Source: Nocardia spumae (GTDB taxonomy: Bacteria; Actinomycetota; Actinomycetes; Mycobacteriales; Mycobacteriaceae). From it: a stretch of DNA of 64,000 nucleotides. The notes below the pieces were generated by a model that was not told the origin of the DNA, made no database searches, and saw nothing but the letters and a program-made list of their open reading frames with translations. A program made the translations under genes and the position numbers. Shown here piece by piece: positions 1-10,622 of the stretch. Location: the NCBI RefSeq assembly GCF_020733635.1, contig NZ_JAJFZL010000001.1:1426001-1490000 (forward strand), in the 5' to 3' direction. Numbering within the stretch: position 1 is the first letter of the stretch; each line of letters begins with the position of its first letter.

Positions 1-711
1 CGAATAGTCCACGGCCGTGCCGACCGTGGCTCCGGGCGGCGTGCCGGTGCCCGACTGCCAGTACGGGCCGCCCGGCCCGCCGAAGGCGATCGAACCGACC
101 GGCTCCACCCCGATCACCCGTGCCGGCTGGCCGAGGTCCGCGAGCCGACGCGCGGTGCCGAACAGGGATCCACCGGTACCGACCGCCGACAGCAGGATAT
201 CGACCCGTCCCAGATCGGCCAGCAACTCATCGGCGACCGCGTAGTAGCCGACCGGATTGGCGTCGTTGTTGTGCTGTTCGGTGAAGTACGCGTCCGGGCG
301 GGCGGCGGCCATCGCCTCGGCCAGATCCTCCCGGGCGGAGGTGGCCAGGCTGTCGTCGCCGTCGTCGGCGACATAGACCAGGTCGGTGCCCATCGCTTGC
401 ATCGCGCGCAGCTTGTCCTTACAGGCGTGGTGGTCGACGACCGCGGTGAATCGGTAGCCCCGTTCGGCCGCGACCACCGCAAGTCCCAGTCCGGTATTTC
501 CGGATGTGGACTCGATAATATGCCCGCCATCTCTCAGCAAACCTCGTCGTTCGGCATCCAGCACCATTTCACGCGCCATGCGGATCTTCGCCGCACCGGT
601 CGGATTGAACTGTTCCAGCTTCAGTAACAGCCGGGTGCCGCCCGCGGTGACGGCCAATTCGAACAGGGGCGTGTTTCCGATCAGGTCCGTCACGCGTGTG
701 ACGATCGGCAT
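1..711 (-). CDS. SbnA-like 2,3-diaminopropionate synthase (partial)
   Basis: PLP-dependent enzyme of the cysteine synthase fold; the window shows the first 237 residues and cuts off the C-terminus. The PLP lysine sits in NPTGAAK (residue 42), the substrate loop STSGN is at about 68-72, and a glycine-rich phosphate loop (SAVGTGG) follows later. In staphyloferrin B assembly SbnA condenses O-phosphoserine with glutamate to N-(1-amino-1-carboxy-2-ethyl)glutamate. The SbnB-like gene two positions upstream supports the same reaction here rather than plain cysteine synthesis. It is the last visible gene of the iron-box operon. A cysteine synthase role is the alternative. Confidence 0.85.
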   Translation of the reverse strand, partial: MPIVTRVTDLIGNTPLFELAVTAGGTRLLLKLEQFNPTGAAKIRMAREMVLDAERRGLLRDGGHIIESTSGNTGLGLAVVAAERGYRFTAVVDHHACKDKLRAMQAMGTDLVYVADDGDDSLATSAREDLAEAMAAARPDAYFTEQHNNDANPVGYYAVADELLADLGRVDILLSAVGTGGSLFGTARRLADLGQPARVIGVEPVGSIAFGGPGGPYWQSGTGTPPGATVGTAVDYS

Positions 712-746
712 GGCGAGTCTCCTCGAAGAGTGGTGGAAGGGTGGTG

Positions 747-2117
747 TCATCGTTCGAGCGTCCAGCGCAGCCGGGGTGGCCGGGCCGGATCCGATCCGGT
801 ACCGCACGACAGCAGTACCTTGGGGGGAATCGGCAGATCATGGAACGCCGACTCGTTGGAATCCATCTGATAGCCGGCGGTATTGGGGTAGATCAGCAGA
901 TCGCCGACGGCCGCCGGGCGGGGCAGCGGAATGCGCCGCCAGCTGAGCATGTCGGATTCCAGGCAGGTGGCCGCGCCGACAGCGGCCGGCGTCCGGGTGC
1001 CGGACCGGGCCGGCCACAGCACGGGGTCGGGCAGGAATTCACTGTCGAACCACTGCTCGGACAGACTCAGGCTGGTGCCGTCCACCGTCAGCAGCTGGTA
1101 CGGAAGCGACTGTGCGGTACGCGTTTTCACGCCCTGTACCCGGAACACGGTACTTCCGGCTCGATCGAGCAGGGCACGGCCGGGTTCGATCGCCAGGCGA
1201 AGGGTGTTGGCCCGCAATGCCCGCGCCAGATCGCCGTGATCCAGGATCGCGGCCAGCGCGGCCGGGCCGGCCGGTCGCTGGTGATAGGGGTAATAGGAGT
1301 CGAACGTCTTGCCGGCGTGGAACCAGTCCGGGTGCTGGCCCGCGGTGAACTCCCGCCACACCGCATCGGATAGATATTCCACACCGAATCCACCGCCGAT
1401 GGAGAGGGTGGTGACGGGATGGCCGAGGGCGCGGGCGTGCGTGCACCGCGTGATCAGCGCCGCGGCCAGTTCCGACCGGGCGATCGGATCGTAGCCGGAC
1501 AGATGAAAACTGAAGCCCTCCACCCGAACCGGCGCCGGATCGGTGCGCAGCAGTATCGACTCCACCTCCGCCTCGGTCAGGCCGAAGCGGCTGCTCGAAC
1601 CGGGGGGAAGGATGCGCAGCAGGACCCGGGCGGCGGTGCCGAAGGCGGCCAGCCGATCGATCTCACCGGGGTCGTCGATCGCGATCAGCGCACCGTGGCG
1701 GGTGGCCAACCACAGCAGCTCATCGGATTTGGCGGGGCCGGTCACCATCAGGTCGCGACCCCGAATACCCTGGGCCAGAGCGGAAGTCAGCTCACCGGTA
1801 CTGGCCACATCCGCGCCCGCGCCGTGCCGGGCGCAGGCCCGCACCACGCCCGCCGACTTGTTGGCCTTCTTGCCGTAGTAGATCGCGCCGTCCACACCGC
1901 TGTGCCGGAACTGCGCGGCGAAGGCGTCGACGAGAGCGCCCACCCGCGCCGGATACAGCACGTGGAAGGGACCGCCGATGGCGTGTGCGATATCGGCGAG
2001 CAGTTCGGGATCGGCCAGGAGCCGTTCCTCCCACTCGTCGCGGTAGGCGGGCAGTGGGGAGGCGCTGATCGACCGTTGTCGCGACGCCGCGCGGTCCGGG
2101 GTGAGGTCCGCGGTCAC
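747..2117 (-). CDS. SbnH-like type III PLP decarboxylase
   Basis: Orn/DAP/Arg decarboxylase family 2 protein, 456 aa from a GTG start. The frame stays open further upstream, but that extension is Arg-rich and would overlap the preceding gene. PLP lysine in YGKKAN (K84), glycine-rich SIGGGFG phosphate loop, and C-terminal CLESDML that supplies the catalytic Cys of the partner subunit. SbnH decarboxylates a citryl-diaminopropionate intermediate in staphyloferrin B synthesis; by context this enzyme probably decarboxylates a diaminopropionate-containing or related amino acid. It lies between SbnB-like and SbnA-like genes with gaps of only about 30-35 nt, so one operon is likely. The exact substrate is unknown. 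Confidence 0.8.
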   Translation of the reverse strand: MTADLTPDRAASRQRSISASPLPAYRDEWEERLLADPELLADIAHAIGGPFHVLYPARVGALVDAFAAQFRHSGVDGAIYYGKKANKSAGVVRACARHGAGADVASTGELTSALAQGIRGRDLMVTGPAKSDELLWLATRHGALIAIDDPGEIDRLAAFGTAARVLLRILPPGSSSRFGLTEAEVESILLRTDPAPVRVEGFSFHLSGYDPIARSELAAALITRCTHARALGHPVTTLSIGGGFGVEYLSDAVWREFTAGQHPDWFHAGKTFDSYYPYHQRPAGPAALAAILDHGDLARALRANTLRLAIEPGRALLDRAGSTVFRVQGVKTRTAQSLPYQLLTVDGTSLSLSEQWFDSEFLPDPVLWPARSGTRTPAAVGAATCLESDMLSWRRIPLPRPAAVGDLLIYPNTAGYQMDSNESAFHDLPIPPKVLLSCGTGSDPARPPRLRWTLER

Positions 2118-2148
2118 CGGATCCGCCCGGCCGCGCCGCGTGCCGGCA

Positions 2149-3138
2149 TCAATCCCACAGCGGTACCTCCGTGCCACGTCCCTCGGCGATCGCACGCTCG
2201 GCCAGAGCGTGGGCGACCGCGATATCGGTGAGAACCAGACCGCTGTTGTAGACGAACAGTCGCTGGTCGGGACTGTGGCGGGCGGGCATCCGGCGACTCA
2301 GGATGGCCGGCAGTTCGGCGTCCACCGACCTGAGCCGTCCGTCCGGCCCCGCCATATCGGTACCGGTCAGCGCCATCTGCTCGGCGCTGGTCGCGACGAC
2401 CCGATCGGCATCGGTGAGGGTCGACGGCGCCAGGCCGTACCCGACCAGCACCGCCACCGAACCCGGTGCCAGATCGGAGGATTCGAGTGCCACCCGGGTG
2501 CCCGGACCGGCCGTGGCGAGGACGACATCCGCGGTGGCGGCCGCCGCGCGCGGATCGTCGACCACCTCGAGGCCGCGATGCGGTGCGTGGGCGTGCAGGT
2601 AGTCGCCGACCGCCTCCAGCCCTTCGGGATGGGTGCCGTACACCATCAGCCGTTCCAGTTGCGGATTCGCGGCCAGCAAGTGCGGCAGCGCATTTCGGCC
2701 CTGAGTTCCGGTGCCGATGAGCAGGACGCTGCGCGCGCCGGGCCGGATGGTCTCGCGGACCAGCAGGGCCGAGACGGCCGGGGTGCGCAGCGCGCCGACC
2801 CGGGAGCAGTCCATCATCGCGATCGGGGTGCCGGTGGCGTCGTCGTAGAGCGTGATCGTGGTGTAGTACCGCTTGGTGGAGCGGTCGTGATTCGGGTCGA
2901 ACTTGTAGGAGGTCTTCATCGCCACGACCCGGCGGCGACCGTCGCGACCGAGCATCGCGTACGCCACCGACCAGCCGTCCGGGTGCGCCACACTGAGTTT
3001 GCGCGGGTTGTCCGACTCTCCCTGTGCCAGGGCCAGATAGGCTTCCTCCACGGCGCGCACCACGTCGACGGGCGCGATCGGGACATCGGCGAGATCGCTG
3101 CGGCTGAGTACACGCAACGGGGTCGGTCGGCTGCTCAC
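2149..3138 (-). CDS. SbnB-like dehydrogenase (ornithine cyclodeaminase/mu-crystallin family)
   Basis: 329 aa, full length for the family. The Rossmann motif GTGTQG is at residues 142-147, with a conserved Lys at 75 and RTPAVSAL at 118-125, as in ornithine cyclodeaminase and SbnB. SbnB oxidatively cleaves the SbnA product into L-2,3-diaminopropionate and 2-oxoglutarate with NAD+. Being next to SbnA-like and SbnH-like genes makes that role more likely than ornithine or alanine metabolism. It starts 13 nt after the oxygenase stop. Confidence 0.85.
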   Translation of the reverse strand: MSSRPTPLRVLSRSDLADVPIAPVDVVRAVEEAYLALAQGESDNPRKLSVAHPDGWSVAYAMLGRDGRRRVVAMKTSYKFDPNHDRSTKRYYTTITLYDDATGTPIAMMDCSRVGALRTPAVSALLVRETIRPGARSVLLIGTGTQGRNALPHLLAANPQLERLMVYGTHPEGLEAVGDYLHAHAPHRGLEVVDDPRAAAATADVVLATAGPGTRVALESSDLAPGSVAVLVGYGLAPSTLTDADRVVATSAEQMALTGTDMAGPDGRLRSVDAELPAILSRRMPARHSPDQRLFVYNSGLVLTDIAVAHALAERAIAEGRGTEVPLWD

Positions 3139-3151
3139 TGCTTTCCTCGGT

Positions 3152-4261
3152 TCACTGGTCGGTTCGTCGGTTCGAGATATCCGGCTCCCCAGCGGGTTTC
3201 GGCTGGAACGGGCGTACCGTGCGCTGGCCGTAGCCGCTTTCGTCCGCCTCGGCCGTCGCGCGGCGGCGAGTCAGCCGGATGTTGACCCGCTTGAGCCAGC
3301 GGTCGGTTCCGTCGTAGCGAGGGGAGAACGGAACCCGGCCGTGCACGACGACATCATTGTCCATCAGCAGCAGTTCGCCGGGCGCCAGCACCGCGCCGTG
3401 GCAAACCCGTGCCAATTCCGTGCCGAGATCGGTATAGGCGCAACGATATTCGGGATCGGCCTCGTCCAGCGGCGTGTAGGCCGGGTCGTAGCGCAGGGTC
3501 GGTCCCTCGTCGCCGGAGCCGATGGTCGCCACCGATGCGGGACGGTGGTCGCCGAAATCCGCGCCGTAGGAGACGTCGGGCAGGATCGGCAGTGTGGGTT
3601 CGGTGAGGCGGTGCAGGCGTTCGGGATCGAGCCGCACCTGCCGGACCGACGAGATGGTGGTGCCGACGCGGTCCGGATTGCGCAAGCACCCCAGCAGCAG
3701 CAGATGCGCGCGCTCGGGATGGAAGGCGTCCTCGGTGTGCGGACTGAGCAGTGTGGTGCTGCTGGCGCCGGACTGCTCGTCTTCGTGTCCGGGCGTCGGC
3801 AGGATGTTGTTGACCAGCCGGCCGCCCTGTTGTCCCTGCCAGCCGAAAGGTTCACCGCCGCAGCGGGCCAGCAGCAACATCGCGATATCCAGGTGGAACG
3901 AGCCGGGCCGTGCGGAATCCGCGGCGCGTCGCCAGTCGCGTGGGGTGTCCCCGAGTTCCGCGTCGCGCACCGGCAGCGTGCCGATGATCGTCGCGCCCGC
4001 GGCGGTCTCGGGCGGGCGCAGCGCGATGCGCACGGCGGCGGGAAGCTCGGCGGCATAGGTGTCGATCAAACGGATCAGCATCGGATCGGTCAGGGTCCGG
4101 GGGAGCTCTGCCGTGGGCGCGCGTCCGTGGTCGAGTGTGATCGCGATCTCTCTGGCCGAACACAGTACGGCCGCCGCGGCCTCTTCCGGAAGCGTACGGC
4201 GGTCGATCGTTTCGTAATCTCGGTCGTGGGGTGTCTTACGTTCGCGGAGAACGTTTTTCAC
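3152..4261 (-). CDS. Fe(II)/2-oxoglutarate oxygenase, AsnO/VioC/clavaminate synthase type
   Basis: 369 aa from GTG, chosen because a GGAAGGGA ribosome site lies 7 nt upstream at 4269-4276. The iron facial triad is visible: HxE in SPHTEDAFHP (H175, E177) and the distal His in MDNDVVVHGRVPF (H307), followed by RYDGTDRW whose Arg binds 2-oxoglutarate. This subgroup hydroxylates the beta carbon of free amino acids such as Asn or Arg. As first gene of the operon it probably makes a hydroxylated amino acid for the same product as the diaminopropionate genes. The substrate cannot be read from sequence. Confidence 0.8.
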   Translation of the reverse strand: MKNVLRERKTPHDRDYETIDRRTLPEEAAAAVLCSAREIAITLDHGRAPTAELPRTLTDPMLIRLIDTYAAELPAAVRIALRPPETAAGATIIGTLPVRDAELGDTPRDWRRAADSARPGSFHLDIAMLLLARCGGEPFGWQGQQGGRLVNNILPTPGHEDEQSGASSTTLLSPHTEDAFHPERAHLLLLGCLRNPDRVGTTISSVRQVRLDPERLHRLTEPTLPILPDVSYGADFGDHRPASVATIGSGDEGPTLRYDPAYTPLDEADPEYRCAYTDLGTELARVCHGAVLAPGELLLMDNDVVVHGRVPFSPRYDGTDRWLKRVNIRLTRRRATAEADESGYGQRTVRPFQPKPAGEPDISNRRTDQ

Positions 4262-4317
4262 CAGGAGTTCCCTTCCTCGGAATGGGGATGACGCAGAGGG
4301 TGAAGGCTCGGACAGCG

Positions 4318-4357
4318 AAGGTAGTCGCTCCGTTGATCTTAAGCAAGGCTTACCTAA
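4318..4357 (-). promoter_or_regulatory. IdeR/DtxR iron box over the promoter of the diaminopropionate operon
   Basis: The 19-mer at 4339-4357 fits the DtxR/IdeR consensus (TTAGGTTAGGCTAACCTAA) at about 15 of 19 positions. On the minus strand a promoter reads TTGCTT (4341-4346), a 17-nt spacer, then TACCTT (4318-4323), so the box covers the -35 element. The oxygenase starts 57 nt below the -10. This is the layout of iron repression. Confidence 0.8.
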
Positions 4358-4485
4358 AGAGTGTCGCCGGACATAGCTTTCGCGCATATTTCGACCGCGG
4401 CAAACGGTAGCTGATCGTGTGCCGAGGAGAGGGGGAGTGATCGACGGATCGGTGATGCCGCCGCGCGAATCTGGATGATGGAGAG

Positions 4486-5223
4486 GTGCGTTCGACAATC
4501 TCCGGATTCCGGAACCTCGCCCTCGCTGCCATCGCGACCGTCGCGGTGCTGTCCGGATGCTCCGGAATCGACAACCTGCCGCCGATTCCGGACGGCATTC
4601 CGCCGGGTGCGGGGGCGCCGGTCCCACCCTTCGATCTCGATGCGCCCGGCCGCAGTGCCGAACAGTTGCGCGACTGGGCCGCCGGACAGTCGGACGCACT
4701 GGGTATTCCGACCGTGGCGCTGGAGGCCTACGGTTACGCCGCGGCGGTCATGGCCCGATCGCGGCCCGACTGCGGGATCGGCTGGACCACGGTGGCCGGT
4801 ATCGCCCGGGTGGAGAGCAAACACGGCAGCCACGGCAGCTCCCGGCTCGACGCCGACGGCCAGGTCCGGCCGCCGATCCGAGGCATTCCGCTGGACGGAT
4901 CACCCGGTGTCGCAAGGATTCTGGACGACGCGGCGACCGAGCGCACCGGTAGCCCGGTGTACGTGCGCGCCGAGGGGCCCTTCCAATTCCTGCCCGAGAC
5001 CTGGCAGCACTGGGGCGTGGACGCCAACGGTGACGGTCGCGCCGACCCGGACAGTATCGACGACGCTTCGCTGACCGCCGCTCGGTATCTGTGCGCCAGC
5101 GGTGGCGATCTGCGGACCGCGGAGGGCTGGCAGCGTGCCGTCCTCACCTATAACCAATCCACTACCTATATGGCGACGGTCCGAACCAAGGCCGCCGCCT
5201 ACAGCGTCGGCCGCCGCGCCTGA
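4486..5223 (+). CDS. Lipoprotein lytic transglycosylase, LpqU-like
   Basis: 245 aa with a lipoprotein signal peptide: hydrophobic stretch 10-22 and lipobox LSGC with lipidated Cys25. The SLT/MltB-type catalytic domain starts near residue 95, with the probable catalytic Glu110 in GIARVESKHG, then a GPFQFLPETW segment and YNQS near the end. It should act on peptidoglycan outside the membrane. Position directly before eno matches lpqU in mycobacteria. Start is GTG with a purine-rich GGAGAGG directly before it, which is close; the N-terminus is otherwise convincing. Confidence 0.85.
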   Translation: MRSTISGFRNLALAAIATVAVLSGCSGIDNLPPIPDGIPPGAGAPVPPFDLDAPGRSAEQLRDWAAGQSDALGIPTVALEAYGYAAAVMARSRPDCGIGWTTVAGIARVESKHGSHGSSRLDADGQVRPPIRGIPLDGSPGVARILDDAATERTGSPVYVRAEGPFQFLPETWQHWGVDANGDGRADPDSIDDASLTAARYLCASGGDLRTAEGWQRAVLTYNQSTTYMATVRTKAAAYSVGRRA

Positions 5224-5366
5224 ACCGAACTCGGCGCGGGCGACCCGGCGCGCCCGGCGGCGGTGCACACCTGTGTCGTGCGACCACGACCTCACCTACT
5301 AGGCTCGCAGGCGCACGGGCCCGCCGTGCGACCTGCTCATGGACGGCGGTGGGGCAGGGCCCCTGA

Positions 5367-6689
<1,323 letters not shown>

Positions 6690-6755
6690 TAGCCTCGCAA
6701 ACGGTTGCGCGGCGCAGGTCCGTCGCATGAATGCTGGCGATTTCGAGGTGTGGGG

Positions 6756-7400
6756 ATGACGGAGCGACGGGCGCGCGGCACCAGTCCGGCAGGACGTGGT
6801 GACCGCCGCTCGTCGCGGTCGGCCGGACCCGTGCGGTCGGCGAACGGCTCCACCCGCACCGGCGCCGGTAAGCGTGCGGCTCAGCGCCGGACCGCCACGA
6901 GATCCGAGCCCCGCACCTCGCGTCCCCGTTCGAAGAAGTCCGAGGACCGGCACGAACACCGGATCCTCGGGCTGTCCACCGGGCGCGCGGTGATTCTGGC
7001 GGCGGTCCTGTGCGCTCTGGCGCTGACCCTGGCCGTGCCGATGCGCACCTATTTCAGCCAGCGTGCGGAATCGGCGCAGCTGGCCTCCCAGCGCCGTGAT
7101 CTGGAAGGCGATCTGACGCGATTGCGAGATCGCCGCGCCCAGCAGCAGGATCCGGCCTACATCCGCTCCGAGGCCCGTGACCGGCTCCGGTTGGTGATGC
7201 CCGGCGATACCGCCTACATCGTGCAGGTGCCCGGGATCGAACAGCCCGCGGTTCCGGTGCCGACCACGCAGGCGCGCCGTCCCGATCCCTGGTACACCCA
7301 GCTGTGGCGCAGCATGTCCGATCCCCAGCCCCACCCCGCTCCACCGGCGCCTCCGCCGCCGCCCCCAGCCCCACCCAGTCCTGAAGGAGAACCCCGGTGA
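6756..7400 (+). CDS. FtsB/DivIC-like septum formation protein
   Basis: 214 aa. The N-terminal 70 residues are basic and Ser/Arg/Lys-rich, followed by one membrane helix (about residues 75-95), then a short coiled coil rich in Arg, Glu and Leu, and a Pro-rich tail after residue 190. That order fits DivIC/FtsB proteins, which form the FtsQLB divisome complex. Gene order after eno matches the mycobacterial Rv1024 locus. Its stop overlaps the next start as GTGA. Confidence 0.85.
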   Translation: MTERRARGTSPAGRGDRRSSRSAGPVRSANGSTRTGAGKRAAQRRTATRSEPRTSRPRSKKSEDRHEHRILGLSTGRAVILAAVLCALALTLAVPMRTYFSQRAESAQLASQRRDLEGDLTRLRDRRAQQQDPAYIRSEARDRLRLVMPGDTAYIVQVPGIEQPAVPVPTTQARRPDPWYTQLWRSMSDPQPHPAPPAPPPPPPAPPSPEGEPR

Positions 7401-8011
7401 CCGACCCCGCAACGCCCGAGCCGCCGTCCGGAGGCGACGTGCGGGACGACGGGAACCGCGATCCGGCCGCCCCGAGCACGGCGGATCTGGAGATCGTGGC
7501 CCGCCAGCTCGGCCGGCCGCCGCGCGGGGTGCTCGCGATCGCCTACCGCACCCCCGACGGCCTGCCCGCGGTGGTGAAGACCGCGCCCCGGCTGCCCGAC
7601 GGCACCCCGTTCCCCACCCTCTACTACCTGACCGATCCGCGGCTGACCGCCGAGGCGAGCCGGCAGGAGGCGGCCGGGCTGATGCGCGGAATGACCGAAC
7701 GGCTGTCCACCGATCCCGAACTCGCGGCCTCCTATCGCGTCGCGCACGAGAGCTATCTCGCCGAGCGCGACGAGATCGAGTCGCTGGGTACCGACTTCAG
7801 CGGTGGCGGTATGCCGGAGCGGGTCAAATGCCTGCACGTGCTGATCGCGCATTCGCTCGCGAAGGGGCCGGGCCTCAATCTCCTCGGCGACGAGGCGGTC
7901 GCCCTGGCCGCCGATACCGGATTACGCGGCACCGCGATTCCGGAGGATTGGCCGAAATACGATCAGTACCAGCCGAATACCGATCCGACAGGCAGGTCCA
8001 GCGATGAGTGA
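7397..8011 (+). CDS. DUF501 family protein
   Basis: 204 aa, start GTG overlapping the upstream stop. It contains the family core AIAYRTPDGLPAVVKTAPRLPDGTPFPTLYYLTDPRL and a C-terminal GVKCLH-like segment (ERVKCLHVLIAHSLAKG) with Cys and His. No biochemical role is established. It always sits between the FtsB-like gene and Ppx/GppA in this order, here with overlaps on both sides, so the three genes are probably co-translated. Confidence 0.85.
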   Translation: MTDPATPEPPSGGDVRDDGNRDPAAPSTADLEIVARQLGRPPRGVLAIAYRTPDGLPAVVKTAPRLPDGTPFPTLYYLTDPRLTAEASRQEAAGLMRGMTERLSTDPELAASYRVAHESYLAERDEIESLGTDFSGGGMPERVKCLHVLIAHSLAKGPGLNLLGDEAVALAADTGLRGTAIPEDWPKYDQYQPNTDPTGRSSDE

Positions 8012-8951
8012 CCGGGTCGCCGCGGTCGACTGCGGAACCAACTCCATCCGGCTTCTGATCGCCGACGTCGCCGCCGACGGCAGCCTGACCGATGTGCACC
8101 GCGAGATGCGTATCGTGCGGCTGGGCAAAGGCGTCGACGCCAGCGGTGAACTGAATCCCGAGGCGATCGAACGTACGCGCGCGGCCCTGCACGATTACGT
8201 CGACCTCATGGTCGACGCCGGGGTGAGCCGGGTGCGGATGGTCGCCACCAGCGCCACCCGCGACGCCCGCAACCGCGACGACTTCTTCACCATGACCGGG
8301 GTGGAACTGGGCCGGGTGGTACCCGGCGCCCAGGCCGAGGTCATCACCGGTGACGAGGAGGCCCGGCTGTCGTTCGCGGGTGCGGTCGGCGAATTGGCCA
8401 GTGCGCAGGGGCCGTTCGTGGTCGTCGATCTCGGCGGTGGTTCCACCGAGGTGGTGCTCGGTGACAGCACCGGTGTGCAGGCGGCCTATTCGACGGATAT
8501 CGGCTGTGTGCGGATCACGGAGCGCTGTCTGCACGGCAATCCGCCGACCGGTGAGGAGGTCGCCTCCGCGCGGTTCTTCGCCTCCCAGCGCCTCGCGCAG
8601 GCGTTCGGGGTGGTGCCGGTAGAGCGCGCGCACACCTGGGTCGGTGTCGCCGGCACCATGACCACCATCGCCGCGGTCGCCTTGGACCTGCCCGAATACG
8701 ATTCCGACCGAGTCCATCTGACCCGGCTCGGCCTCGACGAGGTGCGCGCGGTGTGCAATCGCCTGATCGCGATGAACCACGACGAACGCGCCGCACTCGG
8801 CCCCATGCATCCGGGCCGGGTCGACGTCATCGGCGGTGGCGCCGTGATCACGGAGGTGCTCGCCGACGAGCTGGCGCGCCGTGCGGGGATCACCGAACTG
8901 ATCGTCAGCGAGCACGACATTCTCGACGGCATCGCGCTGTCCATCGCCTGA
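8004..8951 (+). CDS. Ppx/GppA exopolyphosphatase-type phosphatase
   Basis: 315 aa, actin-like ATPase fold. Phosphate-1 motif AVDCGTNSIRLLIAD at the N-terminus, phosphate-2 VVDLGGGSTEVVLG near residue 140, and a GGGAVITEVL segment near 275. It hydrolyses polyphosphate or pppGpp, linking to the stringent response. The short two-domain form without a C-terminal HD domain corresponds to Ppx1/Ppx2 of mycobacteria. ATGA overlap with DUF501. Confidence 0.9.
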   Translation: MSDRVAAVDCGTNSIRLLIADVAADGSLTDVHREMRIVRLGKGVDASGELNPEAIERTRAALHDYVDLMVDAGVSRVRMVATSATRDARNRDDFFTMTGVELGRVVPGAQAEVITGDEEARLSFAGAVGELASAQGPFVVVDLGGGSTEVVLGDSTGVQAAYSTDIGCVRITERCLHGNPPTGEEVASARFFASQRLAQAFGVVPVERAHTWVGVAGTMTTIAAVALDLPEYDSDRVHLTRLGLDEVRAVCNRLIAMNHDERAALGPMHPGRVDVIGGGAVITEVLADELARRAGITELIVSEHDILDGIALSIA

Positions 8952-8962
8952 GGGACCGAACC

Positions 8963-8990
8963 GGAGGCGGCCGCGGGGCGTTCCGCCTCC
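8963..8990 (+). terminator. GC-rich hairpin after the eno-ppx cluster
   Basis: Eight-base arms GGAGGCGG (8963-8970) and CCGCCTCC (8983-8990) with a 12-nt loop, 11 nt after the Ppx stop. There is no T-run, as usual for actinobacterial terminators. Confidence 0.5.
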
Positions 8991-9085
8991 TCGGGCCTCT
9001 TCGACACCGCCTGACCGACGACACCCTCGAGCCGTCACCGCGAATTGCCCGACCGTGATGGCTGGTTGCCGGACAATTGCGTCTC

Positions 9086-10567
9086 ATGAGCACGGTGGAA
9101 CCCGCCCCGGGGGAGCAGGCGTCAGCACACCCCGCGACGCGCACGATATTCGGCCATCCCATCGGACTGGTCAATTTGTTCGGAGTGGAGCTGTGGGAAC
9201 GGTTTTCGTTCTACGGCATGCTCACCATCCTCGGGTACTACCTGTACTACTCGGTGACCGACGGCGGGCTCGGACTGGAGAAGTCCACCGCCACCGGGAT
9301 CGTCGGCGCGTACGGCGGCCTGGTGTATCTGTCCACCGTGCTCGGCGGCTGGCTGGCCGACCGGGTGCTCGGCATGGAGCGCACCGTCTTCTACGGCGGT
9401 GTGGTGGTGATGGTGGGGCATATAGCCCTCGCGATACTGCCCGGATTGACCGGTGTCGGAGTGGGTTTGGTGCTGGTGGCGCTCGGGTCCGGCGCGTTGA
9501 AGGCCAATGCCTCCTCACTTCTGGGCACGCTCTACGACAAGGGTGACGCCCGCGCCGACGGTGGTTTCACGCTGTTCTATCTGGGCGTCAATCTGGGTGC
9601 GTTCATCGGCCCCCTGATCACCGGACTGCTGCAGACCCATCTCGGCTTCCACTACGGATTCGGTGCGGCGGCCATCGGTATGGCGCTCGGGCTGACCCAA
9701 TACGTGATCTTCCGCCGCAATCTGGGTACCCACGGCCGGGAAGTGCCGAATCCGTTGCCGCTCGGCCAGATCGGCAAGGTGATCGGGTTCGTGCTGGTAG
9801 TCGCGGTGGTGACCGTGGTCGCGATCTGGACCGGACTGGTGCGGCTGTCGAATCTGTCGTGGGTTACGACCGGTGTGATCACGGTCGTATCGATAGTCTA
9901 TTTCGGGTTGATGTTGACCAGTCCGAAAGTGGTTGCGGTGGAACGTGTCCGAGTGCGGGCCTTCATACCGTTGTTCATCGCCAACGCCGTGTTCTGGTCA
10001 CTGTTCCAGCAGATCTTCACGGTGCTGGCCGTGTACTCCGACGAGCGAATGAACTGGACCCTGTTCGGCTGGACCGCGCCGTCGAGCTGGATCGGCTCCG
10101 AGGAACCCGTCTGGGTGATCGTGCTCTCGCCCCTGTTCGCGATCATGTGGACCAAACTGGGTACCAGAGCACCCACCACGCCCCGAAAGTTCGCCTACGG
10201 CGTCATGGGCATGGGCGCATCGTTCCTGCTGTTCGTTCCGCTGGCCGGATTCGGCGACCGGACCGTGCCCGCGCTGCTGGTATTCGTCATCCTCGCCGGC
10301 TTCGCCGTCTCCGAGCTGCTGCTGTCCCCGATCGGGCTCGCGGTTACCACTCAGCTCGCCCCGGAAGCCTTCCGCGCCCAGATGATGGCCCTGTACTTTT
10401 TCTCCGTCGGCATCGGGACCTCGATGTCCGGCGTCCTGTCCGACTTCTACGACACCAGCCATGAAGTCGCCTACTTCGGCATCACCGGCCTGGTGGCGAT
10501 CGCGGTCGGAATCGTCGTGTACTTCCTGGCCCCGCAGGTCAGCCGCCTGATGGAAGGCGTCCACTGA
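9086..10567 (+). CDS. POT/PTR-family peptide transporter
   Basis: 493 aa with about 12-14 membrane helices. The PTR signatures are visible: GVELWERFSFYGM in helix 1 (proton-coupling ExxER-like region) and FTLFYLGVNLGAFIGPL near residue 160, plus the long mid-loop before helix 7. It should import di- or tripeptides with protons. I use the ATG at 9086; a TTG nine bases upstream is possible. Confidence 0.9.
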   Translation: MSTVEPAPGEQASAHPATRTIFGHPIGLVNLFGVELWERFSFYGMLTILGYYLYYSVTDGGLGLEKSTATGIVGAYGGLVYLSTVLGGWLADRVLGMERTVFYGGVVVMVGHIALAILPGLTGVGVGLVLVALGSGALKANASSLLGTLYDKGDARADGGFTLFYLGVNLGAFIGPLITGLLQTHLGFHYGFGAAAIGMALGLTQYVIFRRNLGTHGREVPNPLPLGQIGKVIGFVLVVAVVTVVAIWTGLVRLSNLSWVTTGVITVVSIVYFGLMLTSPKVVAVERVRVRAFIPLFIANAVFWSLFQQIFTVLAVYSDERMNWTLFGWTAPSSWIGSEEPVWVIVLSPLFAIMWTKLGTRAPTTPRKFAYGVMGMGASFLLFVPLAGFGDRTVPALLVFVILAGFAVSELLLSPIGLAVTTQLAPEAFRAQMMALYFFSVGIGTSMSGVLSDFYDTSHEVAYFGITGLVAIAVGIVVYFLAPQVSRLMEGVH

Positions 10568-10622
10568 GCAAATCCCCGGACAATTCCGAGACGGACGTAC
10601 GACTTAGGTACGCTATCCCGGC

